Shown here: positions 39,001-54,000 of the stretch, one piece after another
Numbering within the stretch: position 1 is the stretch's first letter
Layout of the letters: each line of letters starts with the position of its first letter
Origin: Patella vulgata
Lineage: Eukaryota; Mollusca; Gastropoda; Patellidae
DNA length: 64,000 bases
Assembly: GCF_932274485.2 (NCBI RefSeq)
Contig: NC_065885.2
Coordinates: 32,563,062 to 32,627,061, forward strand
Direction of reading: 5' to 3'
Position numbers and translations under genes: made by a program
The notes under the pieces: model-generated
What the model was told of the DNA's origin: nothing
What the model saw: only the letters and a program-made list of their open reading frames with translations
Database searches by the model: none

Positions 39001-42000
39001 CTGCATAGGCCATGCTTCATGATATCCAGCGCTACATCCTACTATTTTATTTAATTCCATCTGCCAAGGAGTCTCCACAAGCACAACCTTGTTTGTTTTT
39101 TTGTCCATTCGGTTCGATATAACACTTTTCCTTGCATCCGCCCCACCCCTGCTCTGTACCAATGACAAAATAAAGGAACCTACAAAGAGACCAAAGCAAT
39201 TAAAAGCAATTGCTTGGGACTTGCTGCAGTTCAATAGGCTTTTTTATCTTGATTTATAAGTCAGAACAATGTCGTCAAATCTTAAAACAGATTAGGTATT
39301 TGGGCCGCAACAAAAATGAAATGAAATGGGGTTTAACATCCTACTGTTCTGCTCCAAACTGGGCTAATGAAGACGGGCATACGCCATATAGTGTGTCATG
39401 AGGGAAATATTTGCCCGGACAGCGGCACTACGGCCTACTCTTATATTGAATTCTAACTGTCAAGTGATCTTTTACATGCACGCCAATGTGTACACGGGAC
39501 CTCAGTTTTTCGTTCCATCCGAACGACTAGACAGCTGTCCTTAATGTCAGGCCCTCCGTCCTGCATCACTGACAAGGGGGAACCATGACGGAAAATCTGG
39601 ATGAACTTTCTCGGCCAACACAGGGATCTTACACCCGACCTTCAGGCAAGCGAGCCAGCACCTTACCCACTTAGCCACCGTGACCTCTGCAACAAAAAAG
39701 CAATAGGCTTTTTGTCTCATGAACATAAACAATGTGTATAAATCGAATGATAACTTTAGCCTTTTTTTATCATATACAAACTTTTCCTATGTGATCAAGG
39801 CCAGTAACTCAGGCAATTGTTGATATCATTAGGTGTCTTCATCTCATGAATTTCAAGTCAATCAGTGTCCAAAAGTTGTTGTCGAATTGTCTGTGCATCC
39901 ACAGACAGAATGCATCTACAGACAGAGTGACAACAACAATAAATAATCACATTTTGAATTTTTATTTTCTACTAGGTTACAGTGAATATTAATCATTCCA
40001 AAGTGGGAAGATCATGAAACAGATGTCCAGATGGACAGAGGACGAGCTAAAAAAATTAATGTGATTTTTTGTACAATCAGGTGCCATAATCCAGGAAGAT
40101 ATGGTCCGATATGTGCGGATATCGAGAGGAACCAAGATCTTTGGGTTATGAACATACATTTCACGTTTCATCAAAATCAGATAAAAATTGTGACCTCTAG
40201 AGGGTCCTCAACCTTTGTATTACATACGTTTACACAATTTGTGTACAAAGAGCAGCCATTTTGTTGGTCAGTTTCATTTCAATTTTCCCCGAATTCGAAT
40301 TCAACCTTCATTATGGTGGAATGGTGATATATTTAAACGGTTTTTAAAATCGGATAAAAAATTGTGACCTCTAGAGAATCCGCATGATAAAAATGCATTT
40401 TTCGAACAATCAGGAGCCATAATCCAGGAAGTAACATTCGAATATGTGCGATTATCAAAAGGAACCAAGATCGATCTTAGTGTGTAACGCTAATATATTC
40501 ACACGTTTCATTAAATCGGATAAAAATTGTGACCTCTATATTTTGTACAATCAAGGGCCATAATTAAGTCAGTTACGATCCGATATACACGAATATCGAA
40601 AGGAACCAAGATCTTTGGGTTATAAAGATGCATTTCAAGTTGCATCAAAATCTGATCAAAATTGTGACCTCTAGAGGGTCCACAACTTTGATATACCAGA
40701 TGTTTACACAGGGGTGTCCATTTTGTCCATTGGTTTTGGTCCGATTTTCACGAAATTCGAACTCAACCAACATTACGGTGTAACGGTGATATATTCGAAC
40801 AGTTTTTTAAATCAGATAGTAATTGTGACCTCTAGAGGGACCACAAGCTAAAAACACGATTTTTAGTACAATCACGGGACATAATTCAGGAATGGCAAAT
40901 ATCGAAAGCAATTAAGATTTTTGGGTTATAAACATGCATTTTAAGTTTCATCAAAATCGGGTGAAAATTGTGATCTCTGGAGAGTCTACAACCTTGATAT
41001 ACCATATTTTTTACACTATTAGCACACGCGGGGCGGCCGTTTTGTACTGCAGTTTTGGTCCGATTTTCACAATATACGAACTCAACCATCATTAGGGTGT
41101 AACGTCGATATATTCAAAGGTTTTTTTAAATCGGATAATAATTGTGACCTCTATAGGAATCACAAGCTAAAAACGTGATTTTTTTGTACAATCAGGGGCC
41201 ATAATTCAGGAAGTTACGATACGATATGCGCGAATATAGAAAGGAACCAAGATCTTCGGGGTAAAAACCTATATTTCAAGTTTCGTCAAAATCCGATAAG
41301 AATTGTGACCTGTAGAGTGTCCACAAACAAATAGTAGAAGGACAGACAGACGGACGGACATGGGCGACAACAATATACGTCCACATGAAAATGTGTGCAT
41401 ATAAAAAAAAGAATTTTATACTATAGAATCATTAGATATTGCCTAGTGAGAAAATCTACCCAGTCAACCCACTTCAAGATTTTGGTCAGAGGTTGGGATC
41501 TTTGCTGATGTAAAGTTTTACAGACCCCACAGAGTGTCAAAAAATAAGTTACAGACACAGATATGGCATGCCATTAACATTCAATTCTGTGAAATAATTA
41601 TCTATAAGATAATAGGAGTCAGTTACTCAGTATATACAAATAACAATACAGATAATTTCTACTTCTACAATATTTTGGTTTACTTAGCATGAGAATTTGA
41701 ATCATATCAAGTTACTAGAAATTATGTTATGAGTAACCTAACTAGTATTTTGTCTTTGACAAGAGGATAACTACAATCATTATCTACATAAGTTTATTGT
41801 TATAAAGATTTACTTGTTGTTTTGTCTGTTAGGTACTTATATCATACTATACCAAATCCAATCTTACTTTTCATTGGTCATAAATAGGTCAGATTTATTT
41901 CCATTGGTTGGAAAGACACATGTAATTAATGATTTTCCCATGAAACAGATGAGAGTTCATGAACCTGACAAGACCTACATGCATAGTTTTGAGATTTGAT

Positions 42001-45000
42001 GACAGTAAACAGGCTAAATGTACTTTCCAGTTGCATACTAGAGCTATTATTGGACATTAGGTCAAACTTAACATTTTTGTAGAAAGGATTGTACATGTAC
42101 AATTGGTAAATGAGTGCTTATTTCCTCCATTTAAAAGACATATGGCTGTAACATAAAAATTATTATTTAAGAATGTTTCTGATGGATACGAATTTCTGCC
42201 ACACATTCATGTTTTAATGAAGATAGGTAGCCAGGCAAATCCAAGCATTCCACAACGGTTGTCACATATATTAAATTTTTTATATAGGTGACAGGAACAA
42301 TAAATGGATCATGAGTAAGAACCCACAAATTATTTCTATGCAATAATTAACCAAATTTGATATGCTTCTAGTTCTTTATAGTGCTAAAATTCTCTTATAT
42401 ACAAACAAAACATGCACTGGTATCAAATGATACTTAAAGCTGTTTGTTAATTGTTGAGAATCAATAGGCTTCTACAATGTCCTATGAACTAAAAATTTTC
42501 AAATCAATCAGATGTCAAGGTTTTGCATTTGGGGCATCCACAGATGGGGGTGACAACAATATACAAACACATTTCAATGTAGGCTTATCATTTGTTTGGG
42601 TAAATGTACAGGATTCAGGTTTAAACTTCACTGGTGACTTTTAGTAATCATACCCTACATATACCAAAATAATATGTTAGAAATAAGAAATTTCAATAAC
42701 ACAGGTTATTATTATTATATAATTTACTTAAACATGCATTATGCAAGAGCTAAATCTGATTATTGCATGTCTTGATTTAGGCTTCAGATGTTATAGAAAT
42801 TATAAATTAGATCTTTATTTAAACAACAAGCCCAAAATCAACTCTGTAGACCCACGGATGGCTCGACTACAGCTCAGATTTAAATAGGATTTCACTAATT
42901 GATTAAATCAAGTATGGGGCAACCTGATGAAAATACGTCCGTTAGATCGAGGCTAAATGATAGAGTGTACTTAGCGAGGCCGCTGTAAAGCGTTTCCGTA
43001 TGCCATTGAAAACTTTACTTGATAATCGAGATATGTAGGTGGAGTTAACGCCTGTCAATCAAACGATCGGCGAAGGTGAAGACACATTTCGCTACCATTT
43101 CTAGTCAAATATTACAACGACGATAACTATGTTCAGAATAAAGTAATTTTACTAAATTTTTCAATATATTCTTCTTTCATCATCTACTTTTGAACTGTTA
43201 TAGCAAGAATGGCCAACTCTCTATAAAAATCTCCCATAATGTATCTTTAACGCTGAAATTTTAACAATTTAATATAAACAATAATAGTTATGATAAATGA
43301 ATAATTTTGTTATCAGTTTGAAATAAACAAATTAGATCCGCCTGTGGGGATATAATATGAAGGTCACTATAGGGCTGTAATTGAGATCAAGTTGCCAACT
43401 GATAATAACAATTGCTTTATTTACAACCATTTCAATTTTTCAGTCTATATTTATATTATGTAGTTTTTTCTTGCATATCCTTTTAACCATTCCTTCAAAA
43501 TTCTTTCATTCTTGCAAAATATTTTCTGAAATGATGTCATTTTTTAAAAAAAAAACTACAGGATACATGATTTCACTATGAGCTATTTCATTGGTTTAAA
43601 ACTAGGTGAGTGAACCTTGAACTTAGTATTTGTTTTAATACATACATGTATCTAGAAAAGTTGACATGATTGCACTGTAAGAATATTGAAACCATTAACA
43701 ATATTTTTAGATAAGTACACACAAACACATCTGTCATTTTAACAGACGCAAATAATTTCACTCCATGTTCCTTACCAAACCTTTTAATAATAATGAAGTG
43801 AAGCATATGAAACTGATAAAATATGAAATAAATCCGATGTAGATGTATTAACCTGGTGAAATATTGAGTACTCATTTTAATATACCTGTATGCACCGTTC
43901 AATTAAAAATTAAGAATACAAAAAGGGATCGTTAAGGAGCATTCTCAATTACTTTGGTTAGCTCTGACCATGTGGATTCAGACTAGTAATTCTCTTCCCA
44001 TTGATTTCAATAATAAATTCATGCCATTCCTTACACTATAACATATTTCCAAACATTTTGATATCTTAATTATGTCACAATCATCTTATTAAAAGGGGTT
44101 AGCTGTCTTAATTTATTTCTATGTCAAGTCGAGAGAATCCATAAGCTGTGACATCATTTTCTTAGGTGATTTCCCCAATTTATGTCTGATTACCTGCTGA
44201 TCCTTCTGCCTCTCTAAATCATGAATATTCACCAAAATGTTCAAAACCTAGCAGAAAATGTAAATTTAAAGACTCTCTAAAACAAGGTAGTCTGATTAAA
44301 ATACAGATTTATATTTCGTTTCGTTTTTTTTATACTTTCGATGGCCTCTACTACATGAAGATCTGACCGGTTATAGTGGAAGGTTGTGTCAGAGGTCATA
44401 CATGTACAAGCGGCTCTTAGAGCCTATGATGTCAGACATAGGATTAATCAATCAGCGTTGATGATTCTAGGGGGTTACCCACGGTTCCATGCACCTCACG
44501 CCAAAAACTCGCTGTAACAGACGTTTCATTGGCTAATCCCTCACATCATCCAGAATGTTGGTTATATAACAACTCTTCCAGATCCTAGTGTAGTAAGGAC
44601 AGGTAAAACAAAATTTTAAACTTTAAAAAAAACGATATGAAATAAGATCTGTGTTTTAATCAGATTGAGATCAAGGGGGGATATAATTATTGGCACAGAT
44701 TCATGGTCTGGTGCCTGTCATTTTATCTGGGACAGATTTGTCTTTTTAGTGTTTTTAGTGATATTTATAATACTATGTCCACCACAAAGTTCATTATTTC
44801 CATGCTTGTGATTGGCTCAGCAGGGTTCTCCTACATATATTTAAAGTAGCAAGTTATAAATCTATAATAGCCAGCCACATCCAGTCTTTTCATAGTGTTA
44901 AAATGTTGTATATTATGATCATCTACAAACTTATCGCATTTTTTTAAATCTTCACAACACCTAATTCTAAAATTGGTTGGCAACCAAGATAATAACACTA

Positions 45001-48000
45001 TTGAGAAATAGATGATGGGACATCTGTTTGGGGTATCCTCAAAATTAATAATGTACAGGCCTGTCCAGGAATATACTGGTATGAATTCTATCACTTTTTT
45101 TCTTATTCATTTTTCAGGGAAACAGGGTAATCAATATTTGTATGTAGCAACTGTTTAAGGCTGATTAATGACAACAAATTATTCTGACTACAATAGACTC
45201 CTTGTCACTTTAAACTCATACAGTACAAAAATCAAGATGACACAGCCACCTACATGTTATTAAAATACCTTGAATCTGTACCTACACATCAATATAAGCC
45301 AGAGAACAAAGCAATATTAAAAGTTGATATATAGTCCACAGTAAACAATGTTCTAATTCATTAATTTTGTTTATATATTGAGAAAAGATCTATACCCCAT
45401 AAATGGAAGCCAATTCCTACATTGTACTTAACAAAATGTTGATCTATGGCATAATTTTTTCATTGATTCCCATTTCAAACAATTATAAATTTAATGTCCA
45501 TGTTAAAGTTTTCTAAATTGAAAGTATTTGTCATATTTGGATGAATCAGCAGTGTTGAATATCTACAATTTGCTGGCCTTTGGAAACAATGACTGTACAC
45601 TTTGCTCATTTATATTTATTTGATTTAGGTCCCAATGAAAGTGTTAATTATGATAGATCTTAATGTGCTACATTGTATTTCAAATACATGTAAAAACCAT
45701 AGTACAACCCATAGTACAATTACCTCTTTTATCTCCATTATCTTTATTTTGAATAATAGCCTCTTGTGACATCATCAGAGATTATTACTGTGATAAAAAC
45801 TTCCATGAATATTATAATATTTCATGCAAGAAAAACAATATCTTTTGATTTCTCCCCTGCATGTTGAAGAATAAAGCAATTTCTAGTACTTATTATCTGC
45901 CTAATTCAAGGTTTGTTCGATGTCAAGGTTGTTGGAACTTTCTGCTTTTCGGAAATGATTCTGCTATAACCCACTTCACATCTTAGTCCAAACCTTTCTA
46001 ATTTAATTTTTGTTCTTCCATTATAAGGTTGTTTTTCTTTGGTCTTCCTTGAGTTTTTCAATTAAAAAAAGCTTTCAACGGCTGTAAATGAATCTATTCC
46101 TTAGGTGTTTGTATCACGTGATAAAGGGAGATAAATTACCTAAAACTTTGGGAATTTCAGACTATTCTAGCAACAGATAGATGTTGTAAAACTTTTAGTC
46201 ATTGCTTCAAGAACATGCAAGGCAGAGCTACAATTCTATATATTTTTGTTTTTGAATAACGATATTAAATCAGCCAAAATGTTGATGCTAGTTAAATTCC
46301 TGTGTCTCAAAACACTTTGTACAAAGTCACTGTTGAAAATGACAGTAACTATGAAATGGTCAAATGCTGCTATTCTACATATCTTATTTAGATGAATCGA
46401 TAGAACTACGATTAAATGAAACAAGTGTAATGGTTAATAAAATACTATGGTATTAGAAGCTTGTTTATTGCAATCATTATTGGTTGGTCATGTGTGAATA
46501 ACTGATTGGAATCAATAAAGTCATTACCTATATCATGATTACTGATAATAAACACAACTACCATCTATATGAAATTGATTAATATTGGTTACCAATACAT
46601 ATGTACATTTTACTCTGAATTTGATAACAACAAATGGTTGCCATGCAAGATATACCCACTTTTTGCAAGAGATAGAGAAGAAGCTAAAAAAAAAGCATAC
46701 AATAAGCAGTCAAAATCCAGGATGTTATGGTCTGATATGCATCAATATCACAGGAGCATTGCTACCACTGCAATATATGCCCACATTCCTGCTTTGATTG
46801 ATAAGGTACATTTTAAAATGAAGGGCATGAAATATGAAATGGTTGCAATTAGGGTATAATGAATAAGTATACCAAGCTCCAAGATAATCCATCCAAAATT
46901 GTGATCTTCAGGTGCTAAACACAAAATTTGGGCATGGCTCTGCCCCTGGAGTCTGGACATGCACCAAAAACAGTACATGTAGTTGCCACACTTAGGCTAT
47001 GAGGAATACATGTGCCAAGTTTCAAGATGATCCATTCAGAATCACGGCCAGTATAGGATTAACACAAAAATTGGAAAGTTTCAAAAGGATCTGTTAAGAA
47101 TTGTGTCCTATAGCAGACACACAGACACACACAACATTGGGCGTGGCTCTGTCCTGGGGGGTGGGCATGCACCAAAAATAATAGAGGTCATTCTTAGGGT
47201 ATAAGGAATAAATAAATTTTCAAAACGATCCATTAAGAATTGCGGGCTGTAGGTGACACACAGACACACATAGAGAAAATGCCCCTGGGGGTTGGGCATG
47301 CACCAAAAACAATAGGGGTGATCCTTAGGGCATAAGGAATAAAAATGCCAAGTTTCAAAATGATCCATTAAGAATTGTGGCCTGTAGGTGACAAACAAAT
47401 ACAGAAAATGGGCATGTCTCTGCCCCAAAAACAATAGGGATCATCCTTATGGTATAAGAAATAAGTATGCAAAGTTTCAAGACAATCCATAACAAATTGT
47501 GCCCCGTAGGCGACCTACAGACACACACACATATAGGCAGGGACGACAGCATAAAAAGGAATCAAAATCTTTAGGATATAAAAATTATTTTAAGTTTTGC
47601 AAATTTACAATAGACTCAATACATTCAGGTCATCATACTCAAACCTACTCTAGTCAAGATGCATGGCATGGAATGGTTAATGTCTTGTCAATACAATATT
47701 TTGGTAATTTTAAGACAAATGACTAAGAAGCAGGCTTGAAAAAGTCAGAAAACTCTTCTCGGAATATGCCAAGATTTGAAAGATAGGTTGCCAGGCAACA
47801 AAACATACAGATCGGATGGTAACTTTCGATGTTCGAATGTTCACAAAGTAAATCAAGGGCCATAACTCTAGATGTAATTGACGGAAATTGCTGACATTCA
47901 ATAGGCTTCTTCATTTCACTAATTTAAATGATGCGTATGAATTTCATACGGATTAGGTGATAACTTTTGTCGTTCAAGCGTTCACAAGATTCAATAAAGT

Positions 48001-51000
48001 TAAACACGGGCCATAACTCTAGATGTAATTAACCAAAATTTGCTGAAACTCAATAGCTTGTTCGTTTTACTAATTTAAATGGTACATATAAATTTCATAC
48101 AGATCGGATAATAACTTTTGTCGTTAGAGCATTTACAAGGTACAACAACGTGAAACAAGGGCCATAACTCATGGCATAATTAACGAAAATTTCTGAAATT
48201 CAATAGGCTTCTTCATTTCGCCAATTTAAATGATGCATATCAATTTCATAAAGATCGGTAGATAGCTTTTGTCATTAGAGCGTTCACAGGATTCAACAAA
48301 GTGAAACAAGGGCCATAACTCAAGAGGTAATTAACGGAAATTGCTGAAATTCAATAGGTTTCTTTGTTATATTAATTTAAATGATGCATATGAATTTCAT
48401 ACAGATCGGTTGATAACTTTTGTCGTTAAGAGCGTTCACAAGGTGCAACAAAGTGAAACAAGGGCCATAACTGCAGAAGAAATTACTGGAAGTTATTGAA
48501 ATTAAATAGGCTTTTTCATCTCACCAAAGCAAACAACATATATCAATTTCAAAACAATGTAGTCTGTAGAGGGTTCACAAGAAATTGTGAAAGATGGACG
48601 GACGGCAATATACGACCACATATAAAAAGGGATATTCTAGTCTAGGGCAGTGTTCTTAATTGGCTGTTTTTTGTCAGCTTTAGCCGATTGATGTTTAATC
48701 TAGCCGATTGGTAAAACAATGAACCTGCCACTATGGTATCATAAATCAATCAACTATCGGCTAAATTACATCGGGTTAATTTTTACATGTTAATTAAGAG
48801 GTGATATCAACTTGCTTGTCGGCTACAACAACAGCCTTACCTTAGTGAGAATCGGACACCTGTGGTTCATAATCTGAGTAGCCTAATTAGCACATTTAAC
48901 GGTAATTTGGATAATACAAGCTTGCTGATTATTCATAACAGGTTCAGTAAGCTGCTTTTGTAAAAATAGCCCATGTGGTGAAAGAACACGATCTCGGCAT
49001 GGTTTGCCACTCAAGCGTCTTCCACGCTCCGTATGAATTCCAGGTACCGGTAGATATTATAATTATAACTGGATCATACATTGATGGATTCACTGACCAG
49101 TTGTTAGGTAAATTTATATCTTCATTGAGTATAATCCCCTGATATAACACCAAATACACCGAGAAACAGTCTTTAATAATACATGTATATTTTTTCGATA
49201 GAAAATACAATGCCGAATTCCAATGACATATCGCGTGGAATTAGGTCAATAAACCAGTTTTAAATAGCGTTTACCATTATGATTTTTTTTTATTATATAC
49301 ACATTCTGATAACGGCTTAATTTTAAAAATATTGTCATTTTTATTGAAGGCTATATCATAATTGTACGGAATTTTATTTTAAAGCAATTTCAATTATGGT
49401 TGTCATGTGACAATTGTGCCGTTTGTCTATCATCGACGAATGAATAAAAACTTTTGCAAGTTACGTGACTAGTTAAGTGATAAGACAAAAAACTCAAAAA
49501 ACTACAAATTATTTTAAAGCAATTTCAATTATGGTTGTCATGTGACAATTGTGCCGTTTGTCTATCATCGACGAATGAATAAAAACTTTTGCAAGTTACG
49601 TGACTAGTTAAGTGATAAGACAAAAAACTCAAAAAACTACAAATTGTATTATGAAGAAATGCCATGGTGCCGTATCAGTTTATTTTGGCTGCAGCATTTT
49701 CTGATACTGGCAATAGAAAAATGCTAATATTTTTGATCATCGACTGATGAAATACGAACGTTTCATTGAATAAACAAAGATAGTAAATTATTCAGGACTA
49801 TTACTGACGTGAACTTGAAAGCTGGTACGTGAATTAAATATGGAAAATTTTCAAAAGATATACCTAATTGTGGTTATTTTTGTGGTAATCACATACATCA
49901 GAATACAACATTCTCCATAACAAATTACCAAGAATTATTTTTGTGAAAGTCTTGTTATATTAAAGGGAATGGAAGCTTATAATTAACCCATTTCTGGCCA
50001 GTTCGTTTGAAAATGGATTAAGCACCCTAGTCTAGGGTCCAATGCACTGACCATTCCCATGCTACACCCCATGTTGTCTGACCTTAAACTGCAGAATCAA
50101 TAATTGTATACATATATATACATGTATATATGAATCATGAAATAAAGGGCATTTTTCAAAACAGAAATTTGTACTCACCTTCTCTGGACATGCCCACTTC
50201 AAAACATTTTTTCAATCGACAATACTGGCAACTATTTCTTGTGAACGGAGTTATTTCACATTTTTCTTCGTTCGCACATTTATGTGTCATTCCTTGAGTT
50301 ATACATCTTCTAAAAAATCCCTGAAAATTATAAAGATTTATTCCTTACTACATGAAATAGCTCTTTGCATTAAAGAGTTTTTTTTAATTATATCCATAGA
50401 TACTATACATCTACATGTATTTAACAGTAAAATGAGTTCATTTGCTATGCCCAGTGATGTATTGCAAATGGTGTGCTAGCAAATAGCTCTTTGCATTAAA
50501 GAGTTTTTTTTAATTATATCCATAGATACTATACATCTACATGTATTTAACAGTAAAATGAGTTCATTTGCTATGCCCAGTGATGTATTGCAAATGGTGT
50601 GCTAGTTCATATAGTATGACACTTTCCCTGGTCTCTTTGATGGCTGTGTGATGGGTGATGGCCAGGGAAGAGCCAGAAAGGCAAGGCTTTTTTGGTTAGT
50701 CTATTCTGGAAAGCTTTCTACATTATTGTGAATGGCTTAACTTGTTCTGACTCTTTGGAATAACTGTGTTGTGTTCATGTACTGTTATATATTGTTTGGC
50801 AGTTTTACTGCACTATTACTTAAATAATGTAAAACATTATAATGGATGAGTTTGTTATTGGAATTATTTCTATATAATTATTATGTAAATGTGCAGCTTA
50901 TGATTGGTTAACTCCAGATCAACTGGCCAATCAAAACTTATTATTCCAAAGAAATGTGCGTTATGATTATTTTTTTATCATTAATTGGACATTGTGATTG

Positions 51001-54000
51001 AATGACTCCACTTTATCTTTCCAATCACATCATCAGATACACAAGTTCTGCAAAAAGGTTTGATTATTCAGCCATTTAATTAGCTATCTACTGCAGGTCA
51101 AAGTACTATTACGCTTTTGTCACATGCCCAAAGCTTCCTTTAAATAAGTCTTTTATGACCAACTGAAAAAATAGTACGAAAATAGTTTTTTTTTAATTAA
51201 ATTGTTCCAGACCTGTGAACAACTTGTACACGTACAGGTGATAACAAGAAAAATCGTCATTAACATCCTCCCCTCTTGGACATCTGTTAGTAAGAGGTAA
51301 CTTGGATAGAGGTACATTTGTAAATTGTACCTTGATTTAAGTAATCAACAAATAAATAATAGCAGTGTTTAAATGCTTGATAGTGGCATATGACTGTCTT
51401 CATTTGCCTGGTGCAAAAATGTAGGACTTAAATTCCATTTCGCATTGGGTCAAATGTCAACTTCCACATTAAATGTGGGAATATAAAATAGGTTGCCAAG
51501 CAACGAAACATACGCCCATAGCATGTAAATCACAAGGGTAGGTAATTGCAGGGGGGGGGGGGCATTTACAAGAAAATTTCATACAAATCAGTTGTCATTT
51601 GAGAATTAAAAAGATTCCATAAACTGAAACAAGGGCTGAAATTCAATAGGATTCTTTGTTTCACTAATCCAGTAAAAATACTAACTTTGTATCAACAGTA
51701 AAAATGACGATCAAGGCTAGCCTAAAAATGAATCATCACTAATATCTCGGTTCAGAGTGAAGCAAATTGACTGAAATTTTCAGGATATTCTGTTTTAAAT
51801 ATCTATTTTTAAACTATTATAGCGAAAACTGACAGCTCTTTTAATTAATTATCTAATCTTACCGAATGCCCCTTTATACCAATCAATATTGACGATCGGA
51901 TAAGTCAATATTATTATATGTTATGAACAACAGCATCAAAGAAAATATGTGAAATGTCAGTAAAATACAACAACCAAAATAAAACAAAACCTAATTGGTG
52001 TTTTCTTAACTTAGCTAATATAATTTACAGTATTGAAGAAATCAGCCTTGATTGACATAACATTTCATACAATTACACATTTATATCATGACTCGTGGCA
52101 ATTATATTCCTGACAATAGTGAAAAGAGTTCAATAATAAAACACAATGACAAGGAAATAACACCATCAAATCAAAATATTGTCAGGCATACCTGATTATT
52201 GTTATCAGGTTATGTAACAATTATCTAGCTGTACATGACAAATGTTGTTTTGAACTATGTTTCACTCTTATTGATTTTCATGTTAGCTGCCAGTGGTGTG
52301 CAATACATAATAATATGCCCTGTGATAAAGCACTAAATCCACCACATGTGCTACAATTTATACCATGTTTTTTTTTTTTTTTTTTTTGGGGTGTGAATAT
52401 ATAATTACATTACAATAGCTTTTTTAAAATACAAATGTCCTTATTCTTTTTTATTTGCAGTTGATGGAAACCATCTCTGAAAGTATATTCATTTGGGCTA
52501 TTTTTTAAAGGACAATACTGGTGTCAGTCATTATAAAATATGTGATAGAACTGGTTCAATACATCCCAAATATAACTTTAACACAGAGATCATTGCTACG
52601 GGAGATGTGTAACAAGCACGTGAAGAAACTGGAAATGACGACAGTTCTATCACATATGTAATTATGACTGACACCAATATTGTCCTTTAAAATGTGGAAA
52701 TACACCCAGACAGCAGCTTATCCAAAAGGAAAACTTGGATGGTGACCAAAACTGAAAAGGAATGCCTTCAAAACATCTGTCAAAGATAGGTTTCCAGGCA
52801 ATGAAACATCCATAGCATCTAAATCGCCCTGGCAGTCAACAAGAGTTGTAAATTTTAACTTTTGTCGGTAATGAAACATTTATAATACCCTAGCTAAAAT
52901 CTGATTAAGAATAACAACTCATTAAACATACATTATGCAAGAGCTAAATCTGCCTATTTCAGGTCTTTCTTTAGGTCTGAAATGTTATCTAAATTATTAA
53001 TTAGACATTAATTAACCTATCCAGGCCATAATCAACTCTAGATGGCAGAGCTAGCCTGCGATCTTTAGTGGATTGTAAGCCGATTTACTGCATAACTTTC
53101 CTTCTCGATTAAACGATTAAATGGATAATCGAGATATGCTGTTTATCGTTCTGACTTTAGTAATGATGACTGAGGCTTGTGGGAATTTCAGTCGCTTAGT
53201 TCTCAGTTCATAGTGGATCAATTTGAATGAAATTTTCAACAAATTGCCTTTACATTATCTAGTTTTTAACTATTATAGTGAGAACTGCTAACTCGTTATC
53301 GAATCTCCCATAATGTATTTTTAAGTAATTATCAGAAAATCATTAGAATTTCTTTGTCCCATGCTAACGTTTAGTATACAAAACATTTAATATCATGGAT
53401 TTAGCTGTACAAGTTATCAACCAGCGGCTGCCAGACAGGATATGCCCACATTTTGCAAGAGATGGATAGAGAAAAAGCTAAAAACAAACGTGAGTTTTTG
53501 TACAATCAGGGGCAATAATCCAGAAAGTTATCGTCTGAAATGCACAAATATCATGAGGCACTGAGATCTTTGGGACATAAAAGATATGTTTTAAGTTTCA
53601 TCAAAATCCGATAAAAATTGTGACCTCTAGAGAGTCCATAACCTTCGTATTACATACTTTTACACAATTTGCATACAAAAAGCGGCCATTTTTTCGGGCA
53701 GTTTCATTTCAATTTTGCCGAAATTCAAATTCAACCTTCATCATGGTGGAATGGTGATGTATTTAAACGGTTTTTAAAATCGGATAAAAAATTGTGACCT
53801 CTAGAGAATCCGCAAACTAAAAATGCGATTTTTCGAACAATCAGGGACCATAATCCAGGAAGTTACATTCGGATATGCAAGATTAGCGAAAGGAACCAAG
53901 ATCTTAGTGTGTAACGGTGATATATGCACATAATTTTTTTTATTTTTTAAATTGGATAATAAGTTATAACTGTGACCTCTAGAGGGACCACAAGCGTGAT

